Assembly (NCBI RefSeq): GCF_964656455.1
Contig: NC_135714.1
Span: forward strand, 82,729,903-82,793,902
DNA from: Halichoerus grypus
Taxonomy: Eukaryota > Chordata > Mammalia > Carnivora > Phocidae
DNA: 64,000 bases
Direction of reading: 5' to 3'
Below the pieces are notes generated by a model, which did no database searches, had not been told where the DNA came from, and saw only the letters and a list, made by a program, of their open reading frames with translations. This document shows positions 45,401-57,295 of this stretch, in pieces. Position 1 is the stretch's first letter, and the number at the start of each line of letters is the position of its first letter. Position numbers and translations under genes: made by a program.

Positions 45401-45910
45401 AATTATAGATTCAAAGAAAGTTGAAAAAAGGTCCATGTATGTATCCTTCCTTCAGCTTACCCCAATATTGGAAAATTGATCCATCTTAATGGGACAACTA
45501 TATAGCTGTAGTATAATATTAAATGAAACTATTTTCATATCCATCTTTTGCAAATTACATTTTGTTTTCTTTTTAAAAGTTCTTGGACATACAAGTTTCC
45601 CTCTTCAGATATTCTGAAATATTATGATAATGTATGTTGGCATGAATTTTCTTTTTTCTACATTCAATGTTCTGTGTATTCAATGGGCCTTTTCTACTTG
45701 GAAATTTCATGTAGTTTCTCATAGTTTCCTTTTCTCCACTTACATTTTATCTGCTCTTTATTTCTTGAATTCTATTGTACACATAAGAGACTTCTTGAAA
45801 AATTATCTACTTAAAAATATTCCCCCCTACTTTCCATTTCTTTGCTTTTATAAGAGCTTTGCTCATATTTATCTTTTCATCTTTCTATTTAATTTTTGAT
45901 TCTCTTATAA
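45401..45910. other. T-rich, probable old antisense LINE-1
   Basis: Same composition as the flanking fragment but with no landmark that I can place. Open frames of 65-91 codons here are low complexity. Confidence 0.35.
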
Positions 45911-46059
45911 CAATTTATCTATTTATTTATTTATTTATTTAGTAGGCTCCATGCCCAGCATGGAGCCCAACATGGGGCCTGAACTCACAATCCTGAGATC
46001 AAGACCTCAGCTGAGATCAAGAGTTGGAAGTTTAACTGACTGAGCCACCCAGGTACCCT
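45911..46059 (-). mobile_element. Internally deleted CAN-SINE
   Basis: Minus-strand SINE. The (TTTAT)n tail complement (45915-45940) is joined directly to the central part, so the CT-rich section is missing. The head ends GGGTACCTGGGTGGCTCAG on the minus strand. A 10-bp perfect hairpin lies at 45945-45967. Confidence 0.88.
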
Positions 46060-46859
46060 CTCTATAATATTTTAGATTTACATGAATCTTTCTGAATATC
46101 ATCCTCTTCTTCTTTCAAGAATATATTATCTTTTTAAAAAAAATCTCTGAAGATATTAATTGTATTTATTTTGAAAATCTCTTATATAGGACTCTATGTT
46201 TTTTTTGTTTTTTTTACTAGAAATTCTATCAGACCCATTATCCTCTCTACCTGCTCCCTTAACTTCAGAGGCAGCTGAGGCTTCTGGTTCCTTGCTGATG
46301 TTAGAGAGTATCAGGCCTTGTTTCTTGACTTCTCCTCCCAGAGGCATTTCGTTTTTCATTTTCTTGTCTGATTCATTTGCTCTTCAGGTTCTAAAATTCT
46401 GTGATTTTCTTTGCTTTCATTTCTCATTACTTTCATTACTTTTGTCCTTACAAGTTAATGCCTTAAGCTTTTAAAATGGTGCCATTTTGAGAGAGTATGA
46501 AAGAAAACAAGTATATTTAAACTGTGTGATTTACCAGGGAATTTCTGCTATAATGATTAATAATTAATTATTGCAAATATATAGAAAGTGTTTGATTTTG
46601 TGTACACATGGTTATTACAAATCATCTCATTAAATTCTGTTTGTAAAAATATTTTTAGCCAATTACCCAGTATTTCTGGGTAGATAATGACTTTTCTCTT
46701 TTATAGGATTGAAAAAAATTCTTATTTCACTCACTAGTGCTTATGAAATTATTTAAACATAATTTTAACCAATTATTTTTAAACCTCACTTCATTGGCTA
46801 AATTTTTAAATTATTTAAAAATTATTTTAGCTAATTTCTTGGATTTTCTCAGTAGGTGA
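46060..46859. other. No recognised feature
   Basis: 46200-46474 has a 92-codon plus-strand frame and a 67-codon minus-strand frame, with a higher GC patch at 46230-46350. No domain or splice context is recognisable. Confidence 0.4.
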
Positions 46860-46875
46860 TAATTTGACTATTTTA

Positions 46876-47097
46876 TTATTTATTTATTTATTTGTTTGTT
46901 TATTTATTTTTAAGATTTATTTATTTATTTGACAGAGAGAGTGAGAGAGAGAGCACAAGCAGGGGGAGCAGCAGGCAGAGGGAGAAGCAGATTCCCTGTG
47001 AAGCAGGGAACCTGATGTGGGGCTGGATCCCAGGACTCTGAAATCATGACCTAAGCCAAAGGCAGATGCTTAACTGACTAAGCCACCCAAGCGCCCC
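46876..47097 (-). mobile_element. CAN-SINE with 16-bp TSD
   Basis: Minus-strand SINE with a long TTTAT/TTTG tail complement. TAATTTGACTATTTTA (46860-46875) and TAATTTGGCTATTTTA (47098-47113) are its TSD with one mismatch. Confidence 0.97.
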
Positions 47098-47113
47098 TAA
47101 TTTGGCTATTTTA

Positions 47114-48960
47114 AACTTGAAAATTTTTTCTTGTCTTACTTCATTGGCTATCACTTTCAAAAACTATTAATAAAGGTGTGAGCATTCTTTTAGTATTTCT
47201 CAACTCAATTTCTCATATGTATGATTTGGTTATTATTTTTACAGAGATATCCTGAATTGTGCTAATGAAACATTTTTCTATTTTAGTTTAATCCTACTTT
47301 TTCTAATATTAGAAATGAATCTTTAAGTTTTTCAAATCCCAAAATGGCATTTACTGTTTTAATCATGTGATTATTCTTCTTTATTCAGTAAAGAGTTATT
47401 TCATAGATTCTATTCTTGAATAATATTTGTTTCTAAATTCCTTTTATAGTTAACCTTCCTAGATTGCTTTATTAAGGTAGATGAGTGTTGTTATTTCTGT
47501 TATGTGGCTTATTTAAAAATTTAGTAAAGAGTTTACATTTTGTCAGTAAACCCTCAGCTTACTTCCTTGAATACTGCACTACTTTCTCATAAGTAAAAGT
47601 TTTAAATCACCTTACAGTGTTTTATTTTCTTTTGGCTCCCTCAGCACGGATGTATTTCTTGAGTTTTATGATATTAATAGCCCCTTTCCTATTTTCCAGT
47701 GCTGGTTCCTTTTATCTTATTTATATTTTCTTTTTTTCATTTTGGTCCTAGAACAGTTAAGTACAGTTAATGGTGTTTAAGTCCCAATTTATGCCAAAAT
47801 TTGGGTATACAATCTTCTTATATTACATTTATTTCTATTATTGGCCTTAAAACCTTAAGAGGAAAGTAAGATATGGATGATATCTTGCTTTCAATCAAGA
47901 TACATTTTGAAGAAGTTAGAAAATTACACTGTACATCTGAGAAGCAGTCACACCAAACTTAAGAATTGTAATAACTATATATTTTACAAGAAATTGGAAA
48001 ATGGCAAATTATATACATCTATTATCAATATTCTGATAAATATACTCAAATTTCCATTTGCTATCTAAATAACAGGTCAATAAAGATATATATAGTTTTT
48101 TTTATAGTGTAGTTCTTTATCTAGATAGTTTTTCATCTTCACTCTAGTCCTATGTATAACACTAAAAATATTATCAGAAAATAGCGAAAAGAACTTTTAT
48201 GTTTTGAAAATATTACTCCTTTCTTGGAAGACTCTTACTCTATTCATATATCCTAATACTCTCTTATGCAAAAAGGACTAGTTTCCTTGAGGAAAAAATG
48301 TGGCTAGTTTACTGATTTTTTTTTTTTTTAAAGATACATTACAGCTGATTTGCTACCATTTCTTGGAGCTACCTCCTGCATGAGGATATGGTGAATAATG
48401 GCAGATAATTAGAGAATTCTACAGTTTTGTTAAATACTTAATTTTCATTTTTTCCTTTAAATTGAAGGAATGATTACTGAGCAGCTATATGACATTTTCT
48501 ATATTATTATTTCAAAATTGGTTAGAGAAGTGTATAAGATATGCATCAGACTTAGGTTATTTATTTCTACTTGCTATATCCCTGGTATATGAACACACAG
48601 ATAATCATCAATTGATGTGCAGGAATTGTAAGTAAATAATAAAAAGAAATTCTGTCCCTCATTAGTCATATGAAAATGTTCATATTGCTGTGCTAGGAAC
48701 CAGTGGACAGATCTGGAGTCTGACAGTTGTACAATAGAACACATGTTCATGATTCATTCTGCTTTAGTCTATGATAGGTTCTGTCTCTGGGCTCTCTTTA
48801 TATTCTGTAAATAGCTCAAATGAGAAAATAGACAAGATATAAGGAAGATAGAAAAAAAATACACAGGCCAGAAACTGCTTTGTTCTACATGCATTTTATC
48901 TTTCAATAGGAAAATAAATATTCGAGACCTCTTTAAATAGAAACATTCAGTCTGAAGCAT
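47114..48960. other. Unrecognised AT-rich sequence
   Basis: No gene, no confident repeat. A T12 run lies at 48319-48330. Confidence 0.4.
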
Positions 48961-49242
48961 TTCTTTTCTTTTCATTCCCTTCTTTTCTTTGCTTTTGAGT
49001 GCTGATGAGTTTCCACAATATGTAGAAGTTAGGGCTGGACTGGTGAACATAGAGGCAGTGAGAAGACTGGAAGTCAACCTAGAATTTCTGAGGAGGCTTT
49101 GGAAATCTTGGCGTATTACAGAAGGCATAAGAAAGCCAGTGAGCATTAAATACACTCCTGTATTCAGTGAAACTGTTACTGCCACAGCGCAGGATACTTC
49201 AACCACCCCAAATCTCATGTTCTCAAAGTACCAGTCTATCCT
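48961..49242 (+). other. Stop-free block of unknown origin
   Basis: Moderate-GC block with an open plus-strand frame from ATG 48989 through the SINE junction at 49243, and an overlapping minus-strand frame (49218 to 48769). The first 83 codons before the SINE have mixed, protein-like composition but no recognisable domain. It may be a pseudogene piece, an unnamed repeat or chance. Confidence 0.25.
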
Positions 49243-49470
49243 GGGGTGCCTGGGTGGCTCAGCTGTTAAGCGTCTGCCTTCGGCTCAGGTCATGATCCCA
49301 GGGTCCTGGGATCGAGCCCCGCATCGGGCTCCCCGATCCGCGGGAAGCCTGCTTCTCCCTCTCCCACTCCCCCTGCGTGTGTCCCCTCTCTCACTGTCTC
49401 TCTCTCTCTGTCAAATAAATAAATAAAAAATCTTAAAAAAAAAAAAAATTAAAAAAAATAAAAAAATAAA
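49243..49470 (+). mobile_element. Young CAN-SINE with perfect 18-bp TSD
   Basis: Sense SINE, among the best preserved. AAAGTACCAGTCTATCCT flanks it exactly (49225-49242 and 49471-49488). The A-rich tail, about 55 bases from 49416, is unusually long and interrupted. The long perfect TSD and near-complete body suggest a recent insertion. Confidence 0.98.
49255..49319 (+). promoter_or_regulatory. tRNA-type A and B boxes in SINE
   Basis: TGGCTCAGCTG (49255-49265) matches the RNA polymerase III A box, and GGATCGAGCCC (49309-49319) the B box with one change from GGTTCRANNCC. This is the clearest pair among the window's SINEs. Transcription is not shown. Confidence 0.6.
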
Positions 49471-49488
49471 AAAGTACCAGTCTATCCT

Positions 49489-50549
49489 TATCAACTTTGA
49501 GTATACAACGTGATCAATAGTACGTTAAATTACTATGCTGTTCTCTGGATTAAAAAGGCACATGTCTACCCAGTCTTTTCCAGCCTTCCACAAAACTAAA
49601 GAAAACATGGAAAAAGCTGATAACTCATTATAGAACTTAAAAACACAAACAACAAGCAACTTATTGTTGGAAACTATGCAAAGTCTTTCTTTCCTTATAG
49701 GCAAATAGAACTAAAGTTAAGAAAACCCAATCACGCTTGACACTATAACACACTTAAATTTTGCCTTGCTTCTTAAAAAAAGCAGAAAAACAATTTATAA
49801 CTTTCCCACTGTGTCAATGGACTTAGAAATTCAAGGTCTGAGCCAACCAAAAGAAAGTATTATTCCTTCTCTACTCTGATAAATATTTTTTGCCTCTGCC
49901 TCTTGGTTTTTTCCACCTTCCTTTTCTCTACTAACACTGACACCATTATCCAGAGAAAGTGACTTTCAGAAAACCACCAGGTAGGAAACAGAGACTAATG
50001 TTGTAGGTTATGTTCCCAGCAAAATCAGTGAAAATAAATCCATACTTATACTCATACCTTGGGAAACATTAAAACAAGAAAGATAAAGAAAAATATTGTA
50101 AAATATCTAAGTAAACAAAAACAAAAAGTTACCTACAGAGGAATAAAACTGAAGCTAGTTTCTTCTGACAAACAGCAGTAGACAGTTGTGGCAGAGAATT
50201 TACTGCCCAACAAATATCTACGTCCCTCTGTATGTTTTCCAATCCTCTTATAATTAGGCACAGGCATGTAATTGGGCTCTGAGTAAAAATGGCAAAAGTC
50301 TCTTCTGGGTTGAAAATTTTACAAGCTTGATTTCATCTCACAAAGGGTTCAGTAGGCCCACAGATCCAGCTAAGGAGATCTCAGATTCTGAATGAAGAGT
50401 TGGAATAAACATTTTTGGACACTGAAAAATCCCTATATTGCTTCCATATGTTTGGAGTAAGAGCTATTATGATAGGAAGATGGGATAAGAGAAACTCCTG
50501 GACCTGCCCCTTACCTCCAAAATAGTAAAACAAAAGGTTATCATATTCC
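49489..50549. other. No recognised feature
   Basis: 50170-50420 has the look of an old interspersed repeat but I cannot place it. No gene supported. Confidence 0.35.
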
Positions 50550-50835
50550 TTGGTGTCCTTTTTATGGCTTCTTTACAAGTCAGACTTTAGGTAGAAGGTG
50601 AGGGCAGAAGCTTCAAGGCCTCTTGAGGCATAGAATTAGAAGTCTCACAGCATCAGTTCTGTGACATTTTCCTGGTCAAAGCAAATTACAAGGCCAGTTC
50701 TGATTCAAGGAGGGGAGAAATACATGCTACTTCACATGAAGAATGGCAAGATCCCATTGCCAAGAAGTGTCGTATAGTGATATGAGGAATTATTGCATCC
50801 ATGTTTGCAAGAAATCTACCCCATCACAGGAATTG
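50550..50835 (+). mobile_element. Probable old medium-reiteration repeat
   Basis: GGCCTCTTGAGGCATAGAAT, TCCTGGTCAAAGCAAATTAC, AAGGCCAGTTCTGATTCAAG and GCAAGATCCCATTGCCAAGA follow the order of a common mammalian repeat with the 'ggtcaaagcaagtcacaaggccag' core. Family not named. Confidence 0.6.
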
Positions 50836-51469
50836 GATAGATGATGAGAAGCATTTCATTTTCACCTGACATGAATAGAAGTGTACCTTCACTGTCAAGG
50901 TTATGTCTTTTCAAATCTCCATACTCACACAGTTTAGTGGAATGTTTATTGCTGGGAAGAGCAGTCTCACACACTCAGTCTTTCAACTCCCACTCACCAG
51001 GTAAGAATGGGCCTTGGGCTTGGAACACTTCCTTACCAAGAGACAAATAATCCACACAGCCTGTACCAGGCTTATCACCTTGTGTGGGAATCTCTTTCCC
51101 TGTTTCAGGATCAAATAATACTCTTTTGTCTATGTTGATGTATATGAGACATATGGCACTTGGCCAACCCCACTGTTATATCTGTCCTCTGCAGGGAGGA
51201 GAAAAAATCTTTCTGCTATGGTACAAGAGGGACACAGTAGGCAAATTGCTCTGTATCAGCCATAGGAAAAGACCAAAAGCCATAAGGAGAATGACAGCCA
51301 CGACAGAAAGCTGATCTTTCTCTGTCTGTTCTCTATAAATTTAAGCATTGTTCCACCCATTGCTTGACTGCACTGTGTTCTTCTTGGTGACTCTGATATC
51401 AAGATGCAATGGGCAGAAGGGTTTAGAGTTCTCTCCTGGGGCTGGTAGCTGATGCATGATAATCTGTTC
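50836..51469. other. Unassigned; may be the start of the ERVL relic
   Basis: Open frames of 69 and 76 codons (50841-51050, 51084-51314) in moderate-GC sequence just upstream of clear pol. No domain that I recognise. Continuity suggests the ERVL element, but this is not shown. Confidence 0.3.
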
Positions 51470-53600
51470 TAACACTGATCATCTGAACGTCTTTTAGAAC
51501 ATCATGCTATGAAGCACTGTACTGATGACATCATGCAGATTGAACTGTTGAGAAATAACAAGTGTACTAGATTCCTTAGATGATACATATGTGCTAGGAT
51601 TTGAGAGAGAAATCCTATTCAGGGACCTATCAGGTCAGTAAATTTTGAGAGTGCAAAGGTCTTAGGCATTTTGTGGTATCTCTTCCCAAATGGAAGGGAA
51701 GATGTACTTTTCACTGCCTACCATTAACAAAGTAGTATAACGCTTGTCAGACTCTTCTGGAGGACTTTTGGGAGTGATGCTCTGATCCATTTTTTGAGTA
51801 ACCCATAACTCAGCATGTTTTGAGTGGGAATAAAGCAAAAGAAGACTACAACAGGATCAGGCTATTGCAAGCTTCCCTATCATCCATCAAATTCAATGGT
51901 GTTCCAATTATCAGTAATAAATAAGGATTACATATAAAACCTATGTTAATCTACATTAAAAGATGAATAGAGAGTTTCCTAGGACTTGAAGGACAAGTCT
52001 TCTGCTGATAACAATTTCATTTTGAGAAGCAATTCCTGACTTTTTGAGACTGGGTAGAGACTGTTAGATCATTGGACACCAAGACACAAGGTAACCTGAG
52101 ATATCTACCATACATTAAGTATTATTAGATTTATCCTTAATATTGTGAAGGACCAATCACTATGATTCATTGAGTGATTGGGTCCAGAGTTATGGTGTAT
52201 ATTAGACTCATATATATTGAAGGAACAAGAAAACTGCATGGACACGTGGCTCAAGCTCTCATGACACTTACTCATGCTGCATTGTCACGATGCTTTCTAC
52301 CCACACCTATAGCCTCTTGGAGATTTTTCTTGTGAATAGCTAACACATAAAGAAAAAACACCACCAGTCTTGTTTTTAAAGAGTTCTGCAGGCTAAGCTG
52401 GCACCAACTGGGAATGATCTATTGCTACCTTACATGCCCACCCAGAGGTGATGGTTTAGAGAAGGAGAAAAAGAGGCTATATATATATATATATAATTTT
52501 CCATTTTGCTTGGAAGGAGACATGGCCTGAGGATCTTACTCATAGGTGACAACTAATGGCTTGGCTTGCTCTTCTGGAAAGAACAGGACTGGATGATTGA
52601 TGGTGAGGGGCTCTGGAGAAGATGTATGTGGATGGACTTCTTGTAACACATACAGAGTGGGATGATATTGTGTCTCATGTGATTTCTCATGAAAATATAG
52701 CCACTGTAGAGGAGGCTTTCAAAAATCATTAAACTTGCTGGCTCATCTTATGAATGCTGGCTTCTTTCCCCAGATATCTAATAACTATGCATAAAATAGC
52801 TATGGTGGCAGGGATGGAAACTCTACATGGATTCATCAACATGGCCTTCTCCTCACCAAGGATGATAAGGCTAAGACCCCTGCTGCCTGCCCTACTTACC
52901 AATAGCAGAGGCCAATTCTAGGGACCTGATATGGCTCCATTTCCCAGGAAGATCAGTTAACCTTCTAGTGGTAGGTTAATTACACTGCCTCTTTCCATCA
53001 TGGAGAAGGCAGTGATTTGTCCTCACTGGAATAGATACTTATTCTGGATTTGGATATTCTTTCCTTACTTACAATACTACTACTGCAAGCAACAACAGCT
53101 GAGAATCTAGAGAAAGCCTTATTCAACATGATGATATTTCACACATTGCTTCTGACCAAGGAACTGATTTCACCATAGGTTTTGTAGCAGTGAGTTCTTT
53201 ATTCCCATGGTAGAATGTTTCTAGTAGGAGATGTAACAGTGGTCCCATCAAACTAGAAGTTCAGACCACTGCCTAGGTATTCGGGGCCTTTTAAATCACA
53301 GAATACACAGATAGAGAAGGAATTCAGATGATCAGTTCCAATTACAAAGGAGACAACTGGGTTGCTTTTACAAATGGGAACAGTTGCTATTATTTAGGAA
53401 TGAACTGAAATAGCTCTCAGTAATTTTAGGTCTGATAGTAAATTTCAGTGGAAGAACAGAGCAGCCCAATAAAGGCAGGAACACTAAGGATTCAGACATT
53501 TCAGGAATTAAGATTTAGATTATCCCCCTAGTGAAAAATACCAAACAGCAGGGACTCTGCTGAGGGTAAGGGGAACACAATGACAGTAGGAATAAGAAAC
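51470..53600 (+). pseudogene. ERVL-type endogenous retrovirus pol relic, copy 2
   Basis: Second class III retrovirus-like pol relic, plus strand. It has a reverse transcriptase part with the Asp-Asp doublet intact at 51524-51529 (GATGAC, followed by ATCATG), then the connection region near 51750-51890 (GTTTTGAGTGGGAATAAAGC), RNase H near 52485-52640 (TTTGCTTGGAAGGAGACATG; CTAATGGCTTGGCTTGC), and integrase near 52790-53175 (GGCAGGGATGGAAACTCTAC; CATTGCTTCTGACCAAGGAA). After 53175 the sequence jumps to the downstream region, so part of the integrase is deleted. Stops in all frames; no LTR identified. Confidence 0.86.
52476..52495. repeat. (TA)n microsatellite
   Basis: About ten TA units inside the ERVL relic, just before the RNase H stretch. 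Confidence 0.9.
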
Positions 53601-54503
53601 TAGTGAATATCATCTTAGAACTAGACACAGACTCAAGAATTATAGCAGCTATGTATATATCCTTAAGGTATATATTACTCAATGACTATCCCCCTTCTCC
53701 TTCCTTTTCCTTGTTATTTTGTAGGAGATGTGATATTGGCATTTTAATTCATGGCTCCATAGGTAACCATGTCTAGACCTGGGTGGTAAGGACTGATAAG
53801 GACTGGTTATCTTGCTCAGTTTCTACTTTTTTTTTTTCTTCTGACTGACCAACTAGGTAAATATATAAAAATAAAACTGTTATAAATCCCTGTTTAAAAA
53901 CTGAACAAAACCAACAAGAACTATTCTCAAAACAAAAATAGATATTATATAAAGAAAAGATGAAATAATGATTACTTGGGTTTAATAGATTAAAACTAAC
54001 ACAGATCAAGAGGACGTTGGTGGATAAACCGTCTGGGCATGTGTAGTCAGACAGGAATTTAACACATTTGATGGAGAAAGGCAATATACAAATTATATCA
54101 TTTCGCTCTTTGCTGCAATTTTAATTACAATACAAGTTTAATTCAATTTTTCAAGGTCTTAAAGGTTAATAAGTAAAGAATGGAAATACGATATATACCT
54201 TACAGAAGCAGAACATGGAAGCAAAGAAAATATATCTGTATATGAGGAAAATACCAACAAAAATAACATCAAAGCAGCATTAAAAACATGTATAAAAATA
54301 TACCAGATGTAAGTAAGGCAAGATAAATCACTTATTTTCAAAAAGATAAATGAATTAAGCTAGCATGTGAAAGTAAAAGAAAAAAAACACTTCAGTTTGG
54401 GTCAAAAGCAAATATATTGAAGCACACATAAATATTTATTAAATAAGTAAAAATAAAAATAAACCAGAAGTTAAAGCAGTGTCCTGAGACCAAGATTTTA
54501 TAT
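53601..54503. other. No recognised feature
   Basis: AT-rich; a 103-codon minus-strand frame (53773-54084) is low complexity and matches nothing that I know. Confidence 0.4.
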
Positions 54504-54517
54504 AAAAAGCAGTTAGT

Positions 54518-54717
54518 GGGGCACCTGGGTGGCTCAATCAGTTAAATATCTGACTCTTGATTTTGGCTCAGGTCATGATCTCAGTGTCATGAGATAGAGC
54601 CCTGTGTCTGGCTCCACACTGGACGTGGAACCTGCTTGATTCTCTCTCTTTTTCTCTCCATCTGCATCCCTACCCCCCCCCCCCCCTCCGAGCTCACACT
54701 CTCTCTCTCTCTCAAAA
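54518..54717 (+). mobile_element. CAN-SINE with 14-bp TSD and C14 run
   Basis: Sense SINE flanked by AAAAAGCAGTTAGT (54504-54517) and AAAAAGCATTTAGT (54718-54731). A run of 14 C lies at 54673-54686. The usual AAATAAATAAAATCTT tail is missing; the CT repeat joins a short A run directly. Confidence 0.96.
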
Positions 54718-54731
54718 AAAAAGCATTTAGT

Positions 54732-55373
54732 AGTTCTCAGCAATCACAGTTCTGTCCTCAGCAATATCTGCAGTTCCTGGTCTAGAGGCCTTTTACTTTA
54801 CCCTCTCCTGAGGCTAACCCTTCATTGTTTACTGGAGGCCTGGTGGGAAATTAAAAGGTGGGTGGAAGGGAGAAACCAGGGCATCATTACTGGGTGTGGG
54901 AGTAGTTGCCTAATGCATGAAGTGAAGGAAAAGATTTTCAAAGCCACCTGTTGTTTCCTACCATGACTTTTAAACAGTCCTCCACTTTAACTCCACCTTT
55001 GGCATCACCTCCTGAGCTACCTTCAGTTGCTATTCTTAAGCCTTTCTGGGCTTTTGCAGCTTAATAATGGTGCTTTTCTATTTTCCCCACTGCTTATTTA
55101 CGATTCAGTTGATTTAGGATTACTGTATCAATTTCCACTGTCCATGGCTTTCCAGCTTCCAAAGAGTTGATACTAGTCTCCTCTCCTAATCCTGTTGCCT
55201 TGGTGGGTTGCATCTTTCCTCTCTCCTTTTTATCCCTTCACTCTTATTTATTTAATGTCATGAGGGGTAAGATGGGGTGTACGATGACAGGAATTCAATG
55301 GAAATTCATGAGTTCAGGTGGCCATCTTTAGCCAGAAGAACACTATTTTTCTATTGAGTTGTTCTTTCTTTAT
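54732..55373. other. No recognised feature
   Basis: Moderate-complexity sequence; no open frame of note and no repeat that I can name. Confidence 0.4.
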
Positions 55374-55387
55374 GTTTCTGACTTTTA

Positions 55388-55600
55388 CTTTTTTTAAAAG
55401 ATTTATTTACTTCTTTTTTGAGAGAGAGAGAGAGCATAAGCAGAGGGGAGGGCCAAAGGGAGAGGGAGAGAGAGCATCTCAAGCAAACTCCCCCTGAGTG
55501 TGGAGCCCAACGCAGGGCTTGATCTCACTACCCTGAGATCATGACTTGAGCCAAAATCAAGAGTTGGATGCTTAACCTACTGAGGCACCCAGGCACCCCT
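55388..55600 (-). mobile_element. CAN-SINE with 14-bp TSD
   Basis: Minus-strand SINE of the older type (CTCAAGCAAACTCCCCCTGA). GTTTCTGACTTTTA (55374-55387) and GTTTTTGACTTTTA (55601-55614) are the TSD, one mismatch. Confidence 0.96.
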
Positions 55601-55614
55601 GTTTTTGACTTTTA

Positions 55615-56939
55615 AAAACTCTCTATAGATTCTGAATATTAATCTTTTGTCTAGTATAAATGGCTAGCTATAATTCAGGCATTCTATAATTAAAGAAGGG
55701 AGGAATGGAAATTAGTGACAACTAGCTGTCACTGCCAGAGTCTAGTCCCCTTGATTCCCACATATCCAGCCACATTCTGCTTTCCACACCTAGAACGCAT
55801 TCAAGTCTCCCAGAGAAAACAACCCAAGTCCTATACTTCGATTGTGTCCAAATCAAAGTATTGCTACTGTGACCCTGTGACTTATGACCTGACTAATGTG
55901 TTACCTGTGGCCCTCCTAACACCTAACATACAATGGTGAGTTTGAACTAGTTAACCGAAAATAATTGTTCTATGGAAGAGCAGTAAACACACAGCAGTCC
56001 CTGCACCATAGCCATAAAGAAATCTTACTGGGAAGGACCTGCACTGACTCCCTGCTCTGGTCATGGAGAAATTTCCTCCTTTTGACACTGATCATGCCCC
56101 CTGGGCAGAACTCTCAAGCCCATTGTTCTGTGTGGCCTTTGGATGTGCCCTCTAAGGGCAAACATTGCTCCACTATCTTTTGTAGCTACATCAGAAGTAG
56201 TACTGGAAGTTGAACAGCTGTCACCACCTGCTTCCTGCTGATTTGGTTTGGCTCTAGGGGATTATTTCAGAAGATAAACTGTCACACGCTTTTGAGGGTC
56301 AAGCATATGATTTTTTTGTAATATAATTGCACTTTCTGACTTAGTAAGGTCCTAGTTTATGTGTTCAAAGATGTCCTTTAGGAAAACTGTTAAGACTTCC
56401 AACTTTCCTCTTCTATATATTGCCTTTTGCCTTGTCTTTCATTTTCTACTTCAGTTTTATTTGGACCACCTTGACGCCTTGTGCAAACTTAGGCTTTGAT
56501 GGCCATACAGCACTCTTCAATTGATTTTTAGTGCTGGTTACCTCCCACTGCCTCTCATTGTTTGATAAAAAAAACTCCTAATTTGAGGTTTTGAAGGCTG
56601 AGACTTTTTCTCAAACTATGTTTGTTTTTTCAGATTTACTTCTTATAAGTAGCCTGAGTAGAAATTTGTTGAAGGTAGTAAGGAACTTCCAACACATACC
56701 AATAAATTCTGTTAAAATCACAGAACTCTGTGGACATATAGTCCACCTTTCAACCTATAGAAGATGACAATAAATTTATCATAGCACAATAAATATCAAC
56801 TTTCCATCATACAGTATCTTTGCCATCACTACCTACTAATTAATAGCTGATCTAATGCTTTTAGGCTTGCATTTTGACATCACTATACTTTCAGGTACTT
56901 ATTTTGTGATACTTGAGGTAGAAGCTAAGTTGTTATAAC
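55615..56939. other. Unrecognised sequence
   Basis: 55690-56215 has moderate GC and open frames of 74 and 82 codons with no recognisable domain; it may be an LTR-type repeat. The rest is AT-rich. Confidence 0.35.
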
Positions 56940-57295
56940 TAAGACAACCTAAAATCCAGTGGTTTATACATGTGACTTGAGGGTGGCAGAGCTGACGATA
57001 GCTGAACTGCTTACCTCGGGACTACTGCAACTCTGAGTCTAAAGTTTTCATCTTCTCCCAGCCAGTAGAGTACATTGAAAGGCTGATCAGTATGTGGCAC
57101 ATATCTCTTCTACTTTCATTCCATTGGCCAGAACTTAGTTAAATGTTCTCATCAACTTGTAGGGAAGACTTTGGAAATGTCAAGTCTAGATGGACATCCA
57201 TCTACCCGGGAGACATAGGAAGTATGTCTTTAAACTATTATTAAATAAAGGGTGTATAGGTATTTTTGACAATTAGTCTCTGCCAATTGGAGGCT
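56940..57295 (+). mobile_element. Old medium-reiteration repeat
   Basis: CTAAAATCCAGTGGTTTATA, TCATTCCATTGGCCAGAACT, GGGAAGACTTTGGAAATGTC and TTGACAATTAGTCTCTGCCA follow the order of a common mammalian repeat ('agtggcttaaaacaac' start, 'cattggccagaac' middle, 'agcagtctctgcca' end). Family not named. Confidence 0.65.

Noticed and set aside
48989..49426. 145-codon frame as a host gene
   Set aside because: The last third lies in a young SINE. The rest has no recognisable domain or exon context, so it is kept only as an unexplained block.
49243..49470. tRNA-Lys-like head with A and B boxes as a tRNA gene
   Set aside because: All such heads here belong to CAN-SINEs with CT-rich bodies, A-rich tails and TSDs. 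They do not fold as mature tRNAs.
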